A stretch of 64,000 nt of DNA from Hydrocarboniphaga sp. (GTDB taxonomy: Bacteria; Pseudomonadota; Gammaproteobacteria; Nevskiales; Nevskiaceae), in contig NZ_JAQGNT010000039.1 of assembly GCF_028291725.1 (NCBI RefSeq), positions 1 through 64,000 on the forward strand, given 5' to 3'. Below, one piece after another: positions 17,012 through 28,000 of the stretch. Position 1 is the first letter of the stretch. The number at the start of each line of letters is the position of its first letter. The position numbers and the translations under genes were made by a program. The notes beneath the pieces were generated by a model. That model did no database searches, had not been told where the DNA came from, and worked only from the letters and a program-made list of their open reading frames with translations.

Positions 17012-19015
17012 ATGTCGAGCGTCATCGAGGAGCAGCGCAAGGAACTGACGCTGCGCGGCCTGGTACTGGGCGTGCTGATCACCATCGTCTTCACCGCCGC
17101 CAACGTCTTTTTCGGCCTCAAGGCCGGGCTGACGTTCGCCTCGTCGATCCCGGCGGCGGTGATCTCGATGGCGCTGCTGCGCAAGTTCAAGGGCGTCAGC
17201 ATCCAGGAGAACAACATCGTGCAGACGGTGGCCTCGTCGGCCGGCACGCTGTCGTCGATCATCTTCGTGCTGCCCGGCCTGGTCATGATCGGCTGGTGGA
17301 GCGGCTTTCCGTTCTGGGTGACGTTCAGCGTCTGCGCGCTCGGCGGCATACTCGGCGTGATGTATTCGATCCCGCTGCGGCGCGCGCTGGTCACGCATTC
17401 GGATCTGCCCTACCCCGAGGGCGTGGCCTGCGCGCAGGTGCTGAAGGTTGGCCACGGCGCCGCGGATGCCGCGGAGGGCGAGGCCGCGGCGGTGGCCGGC
17501 AAAGCCGGACTGTTGAGCCTGCTGATCGGCTCGCTGGTGTCGGCGGGGTTCGCGGTGATCGTGGCGACGCAGATTTTTGCCGCCGATCTGGTGCGCTACT
17601 TCCGCGTCGGCAACAGCAACGCGCTGTCGGGCTATGACTTCGCGCTGTCGTTCGCGCTGTTCGGCGTCGGCCATCTGGTCGGCCTGTGGGTCGGCATCGC
17701 GATGCTGGTCGGCGTGTTCGGCGCCTGGGGCATCGCGGTGCCCTGGCTGACCGCGCTGCACCCGGTGGCCGGCGATGTGTCGGCAATCGCGCAGGGCGTG
17801 TGGCGGCACCAGGTGCGCTTCATCGGCGCGGGCACCATCGGCGTCGCCGCGATCTGGGCGCTGCTGCGGCTGTCGCGGCCTTTGCTCAAGGGCCTGAGTT
17901 CGGCGTTCGCCGCCTCCAAAGTTCGGCGCGCCGGCGACGCCGCCAGCCTGCCGCGCACCGAGCACGATATTCCGATCGGCTGGGTCGGCCTGATCTCGCT
18001 GCTGTGCCTGCTGCCGATCGCCGCGCTAATCGGCAGCTTTTCCACCGCCGCCGGCCTCGGCGCGCACGCGAGCGTGCTGGCGATCGGCGGCCTCGCCTAC
18101 ATCGTCGCCATCGGCTTTTTCGTGGCCGCGGTCTGCGGCTACATGGCCGGCTTGATCGGCGCGTCCAACAGCCCGCTGTCCGGCGTCGGCATCCTGGTCG
18201 TGCTCGGCGCCTCGCTGCTGCTGGTGTTCTGCATCAAGCCCCTGGTCGGCGAAGCTGGCGGCCCAGCGCTGGTCGCGATCGCCTTGTTCATCACCGCGGT
18301 GGTGTTCTCGGTCGGCACCATCGCCAACGACAATCTGCAGGATCTGAAAACCGGCCAGCTGGTGGATTCCACACCGTGGAAACAGCAGGTCGCGCTGCTG
18401 ATCGGCGTGCTCGCCGGCGCCGCGGTGATCCCGCCGGTGCTGGATCTGCTGAACCAGGCCTACGGCTTCGCCGGCACGCCCGGCGCCGATGCGACGCGCG
18501 CGCTGCCGGCGCCGCAGGCCGCGCTGATTTCCTCGCTGGCGCAGGGCGTCATCACCGGCAAGCTCGACTGGAGCCTGATCGGTATCGGCGCGCTGGCTGG
18601 CGTCGCGCTGATCGTCGTCGACGAGCTGCTGCTCGCTTTCAAAAGCCGCGCGCGTTTGCCGCCGCTGGCGGTCGGGCTGGGCATCTATCTGCCGATGTCC
18701 ACCAGCCTGATGATCGTCGTCGGCGCGGTGGTCGGCTGGGCTTACGAGCGCCGCGCCAGCCGCGGGCCGGATGTCGAAGGCGCCAAGCAGCTCGGCGTGC
18801 TGCTGGCCTCTGGCCTGATCGTCGGCGAGAGCCTGATGGGCGTGCTGATCGCGGCCATCGTCGTGTTCTCCGGCAGCGACGCGCCGCTGGCCCTGGTCGG
18901 CGAAGGCTTTGCCAACGCGGCCGTCTGGATCGGCGGCATTGCGTTCAGCGCGGTGATCGTCGCGCTGTATCTGTGGATGGGGCGGGTGAGCCGGAAAGCG
19001 GGCGTGGCGAGCTGA
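17012..19015 (+). CDS. OPT family oligopeptide/metal-chelate transporter
   Basis: This 667-residue, very hydrophobic protein has about 14-16 membrane segments. Its N-terminal part, LTLRGLVLGVLITIVFTAANVFFGLKAGLTFASSIPA, is typical of bacterial OPT proteins, as are QENNIVQTVASSAGT (about 68-82) and the ANDNLQDLKTGQLVDSTPWKQQ stretch (about 430-450). OPT proteins use the proton gradient to import small peptides or metal-siderophore-like compounds; the substrate here cannot be told. AGAGG precedes the ATG. It lies between TPR paralogue 5 and the broken sixth copy, so it probably entered between two members of that tandem family or was trapped by duplication around it. Confidence 0.9.
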   Translation: MSSVIEEQRKELTLRGLVLGVLITIVFTAANVFFGLKAGLTFASSIPAAVISMALLRKFKGVSIQENNIVQTVASSAGTLSSIIFVLPGLVMIGWWSGFPFWVTFSVCALGGILGVMYSIPLRRALVTHSDLPYPEGVACAQVLKVGHGAADAAEGEAAAVAGKAGLLSLLIGSLVSAGFAVIVATQIFAADLVRYFRVGNSNALSGYDFALSFALFGVGHLVGLWVGIAMLVGVFGAWGIAVPWLTALHPVAGDVSAIAQGVWRHQVRFIGAGTIGVAAIWALLRLSRPLLKGLSSAFAASKVRRAGDAASLPRTEHDIPIGWVGLISLLCLLPIAALIGSFSTAAGLGAHASVLAIGGLAYIVAIGFFVAAVCGYMAGLIGASNSPLSGVGILVVLGASLLLVFCIKPLVGEAGGPALVAIALFITAVVFSVGTIANDNLQDLKTGQLVDSTPWKQQVALLIGVLAGAAVIPPVLDLLNQAYGFAGTPGADATRALPAPQAALISSLAQGVITGKLDWSLIGIGALAGVALIVVDELLLAFKSRARLPPLAVGLGIYLPMSTSLMIVVGAVVGWAYERRASRGPDVEGAKQLGVLLASGLIVGESLMGVLIAAIVVFSGSDAPLALVGEGFANAAVWIGGIAFSAVIVALYLWMGRVSRKAGVAS

Positions 19016-19044
19016 AGGTAGGACGACACATTATTTTCAATAAC

Positions 19045-19124
19045 GTCATTCCCGCGAAAGCGGGAATCCAGCGCCGTCGAGCGCCCGCCTTCAAACTCTG
19101 GATTCCCGCCTTCGCGGGAATGAC
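19045..19124. repeat. Extragenic palindrome, GTCATTCCCGCG family
   Basis: Two inverted arms, GTCATTCCCGCGAAAGCGGG at the left and its complement ending GCGGGAATGAC at the right, flank a short spacer. Each arm itself folds at CCCGC-GCGGG. This is a widespread extragenic repeat type in Proteobacteria. It follows the OPT gene, where it may protect the mRNA 3' end. Confidence 0.8.
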
Positions 19125-19188
19125 AGTAGTTTATGAATGTTGCGACATCGCTGTGTCACCATACTGAGCGCCCGACCCGCACGACCCC

Positions 19189-21234
19189 ATGCGCAACCGT
19201 TCCTTCTTCGCGGAACTCCAACGCCGCAACGTCTACAAGGTCGGTGCGATGTACGCCGTCGCCGGCTGGTTGCTGGTACAGATCGTCACGCAGGTGTTTC
19301 CGATCTTCGAGGTGTCCGCGCTGGTGCAGCGGATCATCGTGCTGGCGATCGTCGCCGGCTTTCCGCTCGCGCTGGTGTTGTCGTGGATCTACGAGCTGAC
19401 GCCGCAGGGCATCGTCAAGACCGAGGATGTCGCGATCGACACCTCGAGCGCGCAACACACCGGGCAGCAGCTCAATCGCGCCATCATCGGCGTACTGCTG
19501 CTGGCGGTGCTGATGCTGCTCGCCAGGCTGCTGTGGCCGCATTCAAGCCAGCCGCCGGCAAGCGGTGATGACAAGATCGCCGCCGTCGGCAACACGAAAT
19601 CGATCGCGGTGCTGCCGTTCGAGAATCTGTCCGACGACAAGAGCAACGCCTACTTCGCCAGCGGCATCCAGGACGAAATCCTGACCCGGCTCGCCGGCAT
19701 CGCCGATCTGAAAGTGATCTCGCGCACCTCGACGCAGAAGTATGCGAGCCGGCCGGACAATCTGAAGACCGTCGCCGCAGAAGTCCGGCGAGCACGTGCG
19801 CGTCAACGTGCAGCTGATCGAGGCGCGCAGCGACACACATCTGTGGGCCAACACCTACGACCGAGAGTTGAAAGATGCCTTCGCCGTTGAAAGCGAAGTC
19901 TCGCAGGACATCGCCGAAGCGCTGAAAACCCGGCTGTCGCCCCGTGAAGTCACCGCGCTGGCGAAAGCGCCCACCGACAATGCCGCCGCCTACGATCTGT
20001 TCCTGAAAGCCGAGTACGAAGCGCGCCAGGCCGCGGACTCCGGTCTCGACGCCGACTACCGCCGAGCCGACGACCACTATCGCGAGGCGTTGGCGCTGGC
20101 GCCCGACTTTGCACTGGCGCATGCGCGGCTGGCGCTGTGCATGCTGTCGCGCCATTGGCTGGTCAAACCACTGTCGGCTGCTGAATTGTCGGAGGTCAAA
20201 CAGAGCATCGATCGCGCGCGGGCGCTGGCGCCGCAACTGGCGGAAGCGCAGCTCGCACTCGGCTACTTTTATTTCTGGGGTTCTCGCGACTACGCGCCGG
20301 CCAAGACGGCGTTCGAGCAGGCGCTGAAACTGGAACCCAACAATGCCCAGGCGATCAGCGCACTGGCCTTCATCAATCGCCGCCAGGGCCACTGGCAGAA
20401 CGCGCTGGATGGACTCGCCAGCGCGGTCTCGCACACACCACTCGACGGCGCGCTGCTCGCCGAATACGGTGCGACGTTCATGTTGGTCCGCCGCTACGCC
20501 GAGGCCGGGCAGGCGCTGAACCGCGCGCGGGTGCTGGACCCGGAGTTCATGGATGCCCGCGCGTTCCTGGCCCGCAATTTCCTGATCGGCTTCGGCGACG
20601 CCGCCGGTGCACTACAGGCATTCGACGGGCTGCCGACAGCGCGCATGGCGCCGGTCAACAACGACGACGGCGACGTCATCAACCTGGTCAATGCGCGTGT
20701 CTATCCGTATCTGTACCAGCGCCGCTACGACGAGGCGCTGCAAGCCTGGGATGCGCGGTCGCGACGGTGACGGATGCGCAGCGCATCGAAAAGCTTGTGG
20801 CTCGCGTCGCGATCCAGACTCTGGCCGGCCGGCAGAAACTGGCACAGCCCGAGTGCGAGAACCTGCGTGTCCTGCTCGCGGCACAGCTCGCGCAGCAAGC
20901 CGACGATCTGGCGGCGCTGACCCGCATCAGCTGGGCCTACGCCTGCCTCGGCCGTGGTACCGATGCGCTCCGCAGCGCGCATCGGGCGGCAGACCTGCTG
21001 CCCTTGAGCAAGGACCCCTACAGCGGCCACTATTTCCTTAACGGCCTGGCGCAGATCGCCGCCCACAGCGGCGACGCCGATACCGCCCTGCAGATCATCG
21101 GCGTGCTGCTGTCGACTCCTGCCGGCGACACGATGTCGGCGCTGCGTCTCAAGCTCGACCCGGTATGGGACCCGCTGCGCGCCGATCCGCGTTTCCAGAA
21201 ACTGGCGGACGACATAACGCCGCCCGCCTCGTAG
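19189..21234 (+). pseudogene. Broken sixth TolB-N/TPR paralogue
   Basis: The gene begins with an intact YKV-type head (FFAELQRRNVYKVGAMYAV, three helices, TolB-N start SIAVLPFENLSDD). Comparison with paralogue 1 shows that 38 bases are missing near 19780. They would encode the LGVAALLEGSVQ part, and the deletion joins at a GCAGAA sequence that in the ancestor probably occurred on both sides. Reading moves from frame 1 to frame 2. A second change near 20740-20765 (two extra bases relative to paralogue 1, or one lost) returns it to frame 1, and the remainder (VARVAIQTLAGRQ and onward) matches the paralogue 1 C-terminus. The first change truncates the protein after about 200 residues. The TAG stop of the last part lies in a GTAGG repeat end. 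Confidence 0.85.
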
Positions 21235-21255
21235 GTCGGCACACCCTTGCCGACC
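21231..21255. repeat. GTAGGTCGGCA palindrome, half element
   Basis: GTAGGTCGGCA followed by six bases and TGCCGACC forms an 8-bp hairpin. This is one half of the paired repeat seen complete at 35025-35103, 42606-42684 and 53986-54058. The TAG within GTAGG is the stop codon of the broken TPR paralogue. Confidence 0.65.
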
Positions 21256-21297
21256 TGCGCAAGCATTTGCGTCTACCATTCCGGCATCGAAACCGGT

Positions 21298-21927
21298 ATG
21301 GACACCATGAACGTCAAGCGCATCTTCTGCATCGGCCGCAACTACGCCAAGCACATCGAAGAATTGGGTAATGCCAACGACGGCGATTGCGTGATCTTCA
21401 TGAAACCGGCGAGCTGCGTCGTCGACGAAGGCGAGACCGTGATCCTGCCGAGCGCTTTCGGCGAGGTGCATCACGAGGCCGAGCTGGTGGTGCTGCTGAC
21501 CGGCGGCGGTCGCGACATCGCAGTCGAGGACGCGATGGACTGCGTCGCCGGCATCACGCTGGGCCTGGACCTGACGTTGCGCGATCTGCAGACCCGGCTC
21601 AAGAACAAGGGCGCGCCCTGGGAGCTGGCCAAGGCCTTCGACAACGCCGCGCCGTTGGGCGACTTCAAGCCCTATCTCGAACAGGACCTGCAGGCGCTGG
21701 AATTCACTTGCCACGTCAACGGCGAACTGCGCCAGCACGGTTTCACCAAGAACATGCTGTACAGCGTCGCGCGGCAGATTCACATCCTGTCGCAGACCTG
21801 GGAGCTGCAGCCTGGCGATGCGATCTACACCGGCACGCCCGAGGGCGTCGGCCCGGTCAAACCCGGCGACACGATCCTGCTGCAAAGCCCGCAGATCGGC
21901 CGCTTTCAATGGAGCTTTAGCGCATGA
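21298..21927 (+). CDS. FAA-hydrolase-family protein
   Basis: This 209-residue single-domain protein of the fumarylacetoacetate hydrolase fold begins CIGRNYAKHIEELGN. It contains the metal-binding region around EVHHEAELVVLL (Glu and His of the E-x-E/E-x-H type) and the C-terminal GDAIYTGTPEGVGPVKPGD motif. Members act as hydrolases, acylpyruvases, decarboxylases or oxaloacetate tautomerases; short versions like this resemble acylpyruvate hydrolase/oxaloacetate decarboxylase (FAHD1/YcgM). The exact substrate is not resolvable. ATG 21298 and ATG 21307 are both possible starts. It overlaps the DUF502 gene by four bases (ATGA). Confidence 0.85.
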   Translation: MDTMNVKRIFCIGRNYAKHIEELGNANDGDCVIFMKPASCVVDEGETVILPSAFGEVHHEAELVVLLTGGGRDIAVEDAMDCVAGITLGLDLTLRDLQTRLKNKGAPWELAKAFDNAAPLGDFKPYLEQDLQALEFTCHVNGELRQHGFTKNMLYSVARQIHILSQTWELQPGDAIYTGTPEGVGPVKPGDTILLQSPQIGRFQWSFSA

Positions 21928-22601
21928 AGTTCGACTGGAGCAAGATCGACTGGCGCGCCACCGGCGCCGGGCCCGGTTCGTTCAAGCCGAGCTGGCGCAA
22001 GCTGTCGCGGACCTTCTTCACCGGCCTGCTGGCGGTGCTGCCGATCATGGTCACGCTGGCCGTGGTGATGTGGCTGATCGGTGCGGCCGACACTTTCTTC
22101 GGCGGCTTCGTGCGGCTGTTCCTGCCCAACACCGCATCGTGGCCGGGCATGGGCCTGCTGGTGTCGCTGATCATGATCTTCGTGATCGGCCTGCTGATGC
22201 AGGCAGTGTTCTTCCGCGAGTTCGTCAAGTGGACCGAAGAACAGCTGGAGAAAGTGCCGCTGATCAAGACCGTCTACAGCGCCGTGCGCGATCTGACCGG
22301 CTTCTTCTCGAAGAAGGATCAGAGCCGCTTCGGCCAGGTGGTGATGGTGTCGCCGCCCAACCTGCCGTTCCGGCTGCTGGGCTTCATCACCGTCGAAGAC
22401 CTGGCGGCTTTCGGGCTGGCCCAGGATCACGATACCGTCGCCGTGTACCTGCCGATGAGTTACCAGATCGGCGGCTACACGGTGCTGATCTCGCGCGAGC
22501 ATCTGGTCGAAGTCGACATGAGTTTCGAGGATGCGATGCGCTTCCTGATCACCGCCGGCATGTCGCGTGTCGCCGACGCACCGTTGGAGAAACAGGCCTG
22601 A
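21924..22601 (+). CDS. DUF502 family inner-membrane protein
   Basis: This 225-residue protein has two strong N-terminal membrane segments (about 32-52 and 70-94) and a soluble C-terminal part. The motifs RTFFTGLLAVLPIMVTLAV, IPLIKTVYSAVRD-like VPLIKTVYSAVRDL and SPPNLPFRLLGFIT identify DUF502. The family function is not known; members are found in many bacteria and plants. It is translationally coupled to the FAA-hydrolase gene. The 171 bases to bcsB contain a small hairpin (CCCATAAAAATGGG, 22713-22726) and GC-rich direct repeats, but no convincing promoter or riboswitch. Confidence 0.85.
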   Translation: MKFDWSKIDWRATGAGPGSFKPSWRKLSRTFFTGLLAVLPIMVTLAVVMWLIGAADTFFGGFVRLFLPNTASWPGMGLLVSLIMIFVIGLLMQAVFFREFVKWTEEQLEKVPLIKTVYSAVRDLTGFFSKKDQSRFGQVVMVSPPNLPFRLLGFITVEDLAAFGLAQDHDTVAVYLPMSYQIGGYTVLISREHLVEVDMSFEDAMRFLITAGMSRVADAPLEKQA

Positions 22602-22772
22602 GTACCCGCAGAGAACCGGCGATCGGCGCCGGGCGCCTGTAGATCGAAATAGCCATGGACCTGATCGGCTGCTTACTTCAGCATGCGGCGCAATGCGGTC
22701 AGTAAGTTACCGCCCATAAAAATGGGGGAGTGGCGCGCAACGCGGCGCGCAGCGGTCAGGAGAGAGCCGTAG

Positions 22773-25040
22773 ATGAGCAGCTTCAACAGCAGCACACCGG
22801 TGCCCGCGCGAAATCGTCTGCGCGGGCTGGTGTTCCTGTGCTGCGCTTTCTGCGCTGCCGGAGCCAGCGCGCAGGACGTGGCGCCGACAGCGCCGGCCAA
22901 GGCCGACGACGAGCAGACCGTCTCGTTCCAGCTGCAGGAGCTGGGCGGCCATGCGGCCGAGGAAATCCGCGGTGTCGATGGCCTCTACACCTGGCCGCTG
23001 GGCCTGCGCCTGGACCAGAGCGTCGTCGGCGCCAAACTGCAGCTGCGCTACACCGCCTCACCGGCCTTGCTGCCGGAGCTGTCGCATCTGAAAATCCGGC
23101 TCAACGGCGAAACCCTGTCCGCTGTTCCTCTGAGCCGCGAGGCCAGCGGCACCGAGGTGAGCCGCGAGGTCGCGCTGGACCCCGGCTATTTCACCGACTA
23201 CAACCAGCTCACGGTCCAGCTGATCGGCCACTACACCACCGACTGCGAAGATCCGCTGCACACCAGCCTGTGGGCCTCGATCAGCGGCAAAAGCCGGCTG
23301 GAACTGCGCCTGCACCGGCTGCCGCTGACGCCAGACCTGGCGACGCTGCCAGTGCCGTTCTTCGACCCTCGCGACGTGCGCCGCCTGAACCTGCCGTTCG
23401 TGTTCGCCGGCAACCGCTCGCTGGACCTGCTCAAGGCCGGCGGCATCGTCGCCTCCTGGTTCGGCGCTCTGGCGGACTATCGCGGCGCCGAATTCCCGGT
23501 GCTGATCGACCGTCTGCCGGACGCAACTCACGCGGTGGTGTTCGCCACCAATGCCGATCATCCGGCCGGGCTGTCGCTGCCGGCGGTGAGCCAGCCGACG
23601 CTACGCGTGCTGGCGCATCCCGACGGTTCCGCTGCGCGCCTGCTGGTGATCCAGGGACGCGACGACGCGCAGTTGCTGACCGCCGCCGCCGCGCTGGCCA
23701 GCGGCCAGTCGGCATTGACGGGTGCCGTGGCCACGATCGAGCACTTCGAGCCGCTGCCACCGCGCCAGGTCGACGATGCGCCGCGCTGGGCGCGCACCGA
23801 CGTGCCGGTAAAGCTCGGCAGCCTGATCAATGATCCCTTGGCGCTGCAGGCAAGCGGCCACGCGCCGATGCCGATAGCACTCGATCTGCATCTGCCGCCC
23901 GACCTGTTCTACTGGAACCTCAAGGGCGTGCCGCTGAAGCTGATCTACCGCTATACGCCGCCGACCCAGGACGACAACTCGATGCTGACGGTCACCATGA
24001 ACGAGCAGTTGGTGCGCTCGTTCCGGTTGCGCCCGGTCGCCGAGAAATCGGTGCTCGATCTGGGCGACGGCCAGGACGCGAAGTCTGAACGCGAGCTGCT
24101 GATACCGCCGTTCCAGCTGCAGCCGATCAACCAGCTGCAGTTCCGCTTCGCCGTCGACTACCACCGCCCCGGCCCCTGCCGCGACTCCGGCATGGATCTG
24201 GTGCGTTCGGCGATCGATCCCGAGTCCACGCTGGACCTCACCGGCATCCCGCACTACGTGGAAATGCCAAACCTGGAGCGCTTCGCCAACGCCGGCTATC
24301 CGTTCACCCGCTATGCCGATCTGTCGCAGACCGCGCTCGTATTGCCGCGCGCGGAGACCGCGGACGACATCGAAGCGGCGCTGGCGCTGATGGGACTGAT
24401 GGGCCGCGCAACCGGGCTCGCCGCGACCGCCGCTGCCTGGGTCCGCGAAGACCAGCTCGACACAGTCCGCGACCGCGATCTGCTGATCATTGGCGGTGGC
24501 CTTGGCGGCAGCCTGCTGCACACCTGGAACAAGACCCTGCCCGGCGTGATCGACGGAATGCACCACGAGCTATCGGTCCTGTCCAGCCTGGCCAGCCGCG
24601 CCGACACGCTTTGGGAGCACCGCCCCCGCCGCGGCGCCGAGCGCAATCCTTCCGCATGGCGGCTGGCGGCCCAGGGCGAAGGGCCGCTGGCGGCGCTGAT
24701 CGGTTTCGAATCACCGCTGCGCAGTGGCCGCAGTGCGGTCGCCGTGGTGGCCTCGTCACGCGAGCATCAGAGCCTGGTCTGGAAGGCGCTGGGCGACCCG
24801 GGGGTGGTTGCACTGATGCATGGCGACGTCGTCATCCTGCGCGACGGCCACGTCGAGTCCTACGACAGTGGCAACCACTATTCGCTGGGACACCTGCCGT
24901 TCTGGAGCGGGCTGTGGTGGCTGTTCTCGCAGCACCTGCCGCTGTTGGCCGGCGCTGCCGTGCTGGCTGCACTGCTGGCCGCTTTCTGGCTGCGCTGGGC
25001 CTTGCGCCGCGTCGCCGAACGCCGTCTAGCCCGCAGGTGA
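22773..25040 (+). CDS. bcsB: Cellulose synthase periplasmic subunit BcsB
   Basis: This 755-residue protein is the periplasmic partner of the BcsA synthase, guiding nascent cellulose. It has a signal peptide (about 1-33, ending ASAQ), two repeats of carbohydrate-binding and flavodoxin-like parts, and a C-terminal membrane anchor (about 725-745). Motifs include LRLDQSVVGAKLQLRYT, DCEDPLHTSLWASIS, FFDPRDVRRLNLPFVF and FHRPGPCRD-like DYHRPGPCRDSGMDL. Normally bcsB follows bcsA; here bcsA lies about 8 kb away on the opposite strand. GGAGA precedes the start. The stop overlaps the bcsC start, so the two are coupled. Confidence 0.95.
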   Translation: MSSFNSSTPVPARNRLRGLVFLCCAFCAAGASAQDVAPTAPAKADDEQTVSFQLQELGGHAAEEIRGVDGLYTWPLGLRLDQSVVGAKLQLRYTASPALLPELSHLKIRLNGETLSAVPLSREASGTEVSREVALDPGYFTDYNQLTVQLIGHYTTDCEDPLHTSLWASISGKSRLELRLHRLPLTPDLATLPVPFFDPRDVRRLNLPFVFAGNRSLDLLKAGGIVASWFGALADYRGAEFPVLIDRLPDATHAVVFATNADHPAGLSLPAVSQPTLRVLAHPDGSAARLLVIQGRDDAQLLTAAAALASGQSALTGAVATIEHFEPLPPRQVDDAPRWARTDVPVKLGSLINDPLALQASGHAPMPIALDLHLPPDLFYWNLKGVPLKLIYRYTPPTQDDNSMLTVTMNEQLVRSFRLRPVAEKSVLDLGDGQDAKSERELLIPPFQLQPINQLQFRFAVDYHRPGPCRDSGMDLVRSAIDPESTLDLTGIPHYVEMPNLERFANAGYPFTRYADLSQTALVLPRAETADDIEAALALMGLMGRATGLAATAAAWVREDQLDTVRDRDLLIIGGGLGGSLLHTWNKTLPGVIDGMHHELSVLSSLASRADTLWEHRPRRGAERNPSAWRLAAQGEGPLAALIGFESPLRSGRSAVAVVASSREHQSLVWKALGDPGVVALMHGDVVILRDGHVESYDSGNHYSLGHLPFWSGLWWLFSQHLPLLAGAAVLAALLAAFWLRWALRRVAERRLARR

Positions 25041-28000
25041 GACGGGCACGCATCGCACTGCTGCTCGCGCTGCTGCTGGCGGCCGGCATGGCGCAGGCAC
25101 AGCCGTCGGCCGCGACCGAACCCGAACTGTTGCGCAGCGCCCGCATCTGGCAGGTGAAAGGCCGCGCCGATCTGGCGCGCTCCGCGCTGGAAAAGATGCT
25201 GCGTGCGCGTCCCGACGACGCCGAAGGCCTGCTGCAGCTGGGGCTGCTGGAGATCGTCTCGGCACGCTATCCGCGTGCCGAGGCGCTGCTGGCAAGCCTG
25301 CGCCAGCAGCATCCCGGGGCCTTCCAGACTGAAGAATTGGATCAGGCGCTACGCGCGGCCACGGTCGATCGGATCCAGCTGGCGACGCTGAGGAAGCTGC
25401 GTCAGGGCGGTCAGCGCGCAGCGGTGCTCGAGCTGCTCAAACAAATATTTCCGCAGGGCGCGCCGCACGGCGAGTTGGGCATCGAGTACTGCCGCGGCAT
25501 CGCGCTCGACGACGCGCGCTGGGCCGAGGCGCGTACTGGCTACGAGCGCCTGATCCGCGAGCATCCCGACGACCCGCGCTACCGGCTGGCGCTGGCGCGC
25601 CATCTGCTGCGCCAGCCGCAGACCCGCGTCGCCGCGCTCGACCAGATCGAGGTGCTGGCACAGCAGCCCGATGTGTCCGAATGGGATGCGCGCGAGCTGT
25701 GGCTGAACGGCCTCGACGACCTGCCGGCCGGCGCCGACACCGTCGCCCGCATCCGGCGTTACCTGGTCCTGGTACCGAACGACAGCAAGGCGCTGCAACT
25801 GCTGGCAGTCAAAAGCCAAACCGGCGCCGCGGCGGCGGCGCAACGCGACAAGCCGGCCGAAACGCTGGCGCCCACGCAGGCGGCCGCGACGCCGAAACCA
25901 AGACCGAAACCCGGCGCCGCGGAAATGGAAGCTCGCAGCGAGCACGAACCGTCGCCGGCTCGCGCGGCACCGCCGGCGGTGATCGTCGCAGCAGCTCCTC
26001 CTTCGCCTCCGCCTCCACCACCACCGCAGCCTTCTCCTCGCGAGATCGCGATCGCGCGCTGGCACGACGCCGCGCTGGCCGCACAGTCGCGCAGCGAGCT
26101 GCCGAAAGCAGAAGCCTTGCAGGAAGCCGCGGCCGGCTTCGAAACCGGCAACTTCTATCGCGTCAGCCTGGCCGCGCGCCAGCTGGCGCAGACCGGCGAC
26201 ACCGCGACCGCCGAAGCGCTCTACGAGCAGGTGCTGACGCTCGACGCCGGCAACGCCACCGCCTTCATGGATCGGCTGCGGCTGTGGGCCGCCAGCGGCC
26301 GCCGCGATCAGGCCGAGGCGGCGCTCGTCGCGGCGCGGCATGCCGGAGCGCCGCCGCCGGCCACGCTCGACAGCCTCGAAGCCGAACTGCTGGCCGACGA
26401 TGCCGAAGCCGCGCTGGCGCAGCAGCAGCCGGCGCTGGCGCGCGACCGGCTGGAACGGGCGCAGCCGCTGTCGCCGCGCGATCCCTGGCTGGCGTATCGC
26501 CTGGCCAGGCTGCGGCTCCAGGCCGGCAACAGCAGCGATGCCACGATGCTGATGGACAAGCTGGCGCGCACGGCGCCACGTGACGCCGATACGCGCCACG
26601 CCCAGGCGCTGCTGCTGTGGCAGGCCGGCGACGAATCGGCTGCGATGAGCGCCTTGCTCTCTGTACCCGAAGACCAGCGCACGCCGGCGATGCGGCGGCT
26701 CGGGAACCAGCTGCAGATCGCGCCGCTGCGCCGCGACGCAGCGCGCCTGACGGCAGCCGGCGACACCGCCAATGCGCTGGCGAGCCTGCAACAGGCGCGC
26801 GCCATCGCGGCCGACGATCCGCAACTGCTGGCGGAGGTGGCCGGCAGCGCGGCCACACTCGGCCGCGGTGACATCGCACTGGCCTGGATGCGTGCCGCCG
26901 CTGACGCAGCGCCGGCACCGGCGATCGAACCGCGCCTGTCCTGGGCCGATCTCGCTGCCGACCTGCACGACGATACGGCTGTCGACAAGGCGCTGTCGCC
27001 GCTGCGCGGCCTGCCGATCGCCGACGCCGATCAGAGCAGCCTCTACGCCAACCTCGAAACCGGCCTCGCCCGTCGCAAGGCTGCGGCGCAGGCGAGTAGC
27101 GGCCAGACCGACGCCGCACTGCAAGCTCTGGAACAAGCCCGCGCGCGGCTGCCCGACGATCGCCGCATCCGACTCCAACAGGCCGAACTGCTGCTGGCCG
27201 CCGGCCGCAGCGACGAAGCCGCACAGCGCTACGCCGAGCTGCACGCACAAACACCGCAGGACGCCTCGCTGCAGCTGGACTACGCGCGCGCGCTGCGCAA
27301 AGCCGGCCGCAGCCGCGCAGCCCGGCGCGAAATCGATGCGCTGGCACAGGCGACGCCGGCAGCGGACGCGGATCTGCGTCTAGACCTCGCCGCCGAGTAC
27401 CGCGCGCTGGGGCTGCCCGACCAGGCCGCGCAGCTGTACACGGAGCAGAAGCGGGCAGCGCCCGACAGCGAGGCCGGCAAAACCGCCCAGTTCCGGCTGG
27501 CATCGCTCGACGCAGCGCGGCCCGGCAGTGCCGCCATCGGCGCGATCGTCGAGCACAAGGCCGGCAGCGCCGGCATCTCGAATCTCGATCACGTCGAACT
27601 GCCGGCCGAGTTGCGCGTTCCACTGGGCTATTGGGGCCAGCTGTTCGCGCGCGCCGACATGCTGCGCCTGTCCGCCGGCCGCTTGCCGGCGGACTACGAC
27701 CACGCCGCGGTCTTCGGCAGCGTGCAGGCGGCCGGCCCTGCAGCACTCGCCGCGTTTGCGGACGGTGTCGACATCCAGGCCAGCGGCGTGGCGCTAGGCG
27801 TAGGCCTGGAAACCGAGCACTGGCGAGCCGACATCGGCCATACCCCGACCGCGTTTCCGGTGAACTATCTGCTCGGCGGCCTGCGCTACGACGGCCGGCT
27901 CGGCGGCAGCGATCTGCGCGTCGAGGTTTCGCAGCGCGCGGTCACCAGCAGCCTGTTGTCATATGCCGGCGCGCGCGATCCGGCCAGCGGCCGCATCTGG

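Noticed and set aside
22640-22772. c-di-GMP riboswitch before bcsB
   Set aside because: No GEMM-like conserved core; only a 5-bp hairpin and GC-rich direct repeats are visible.
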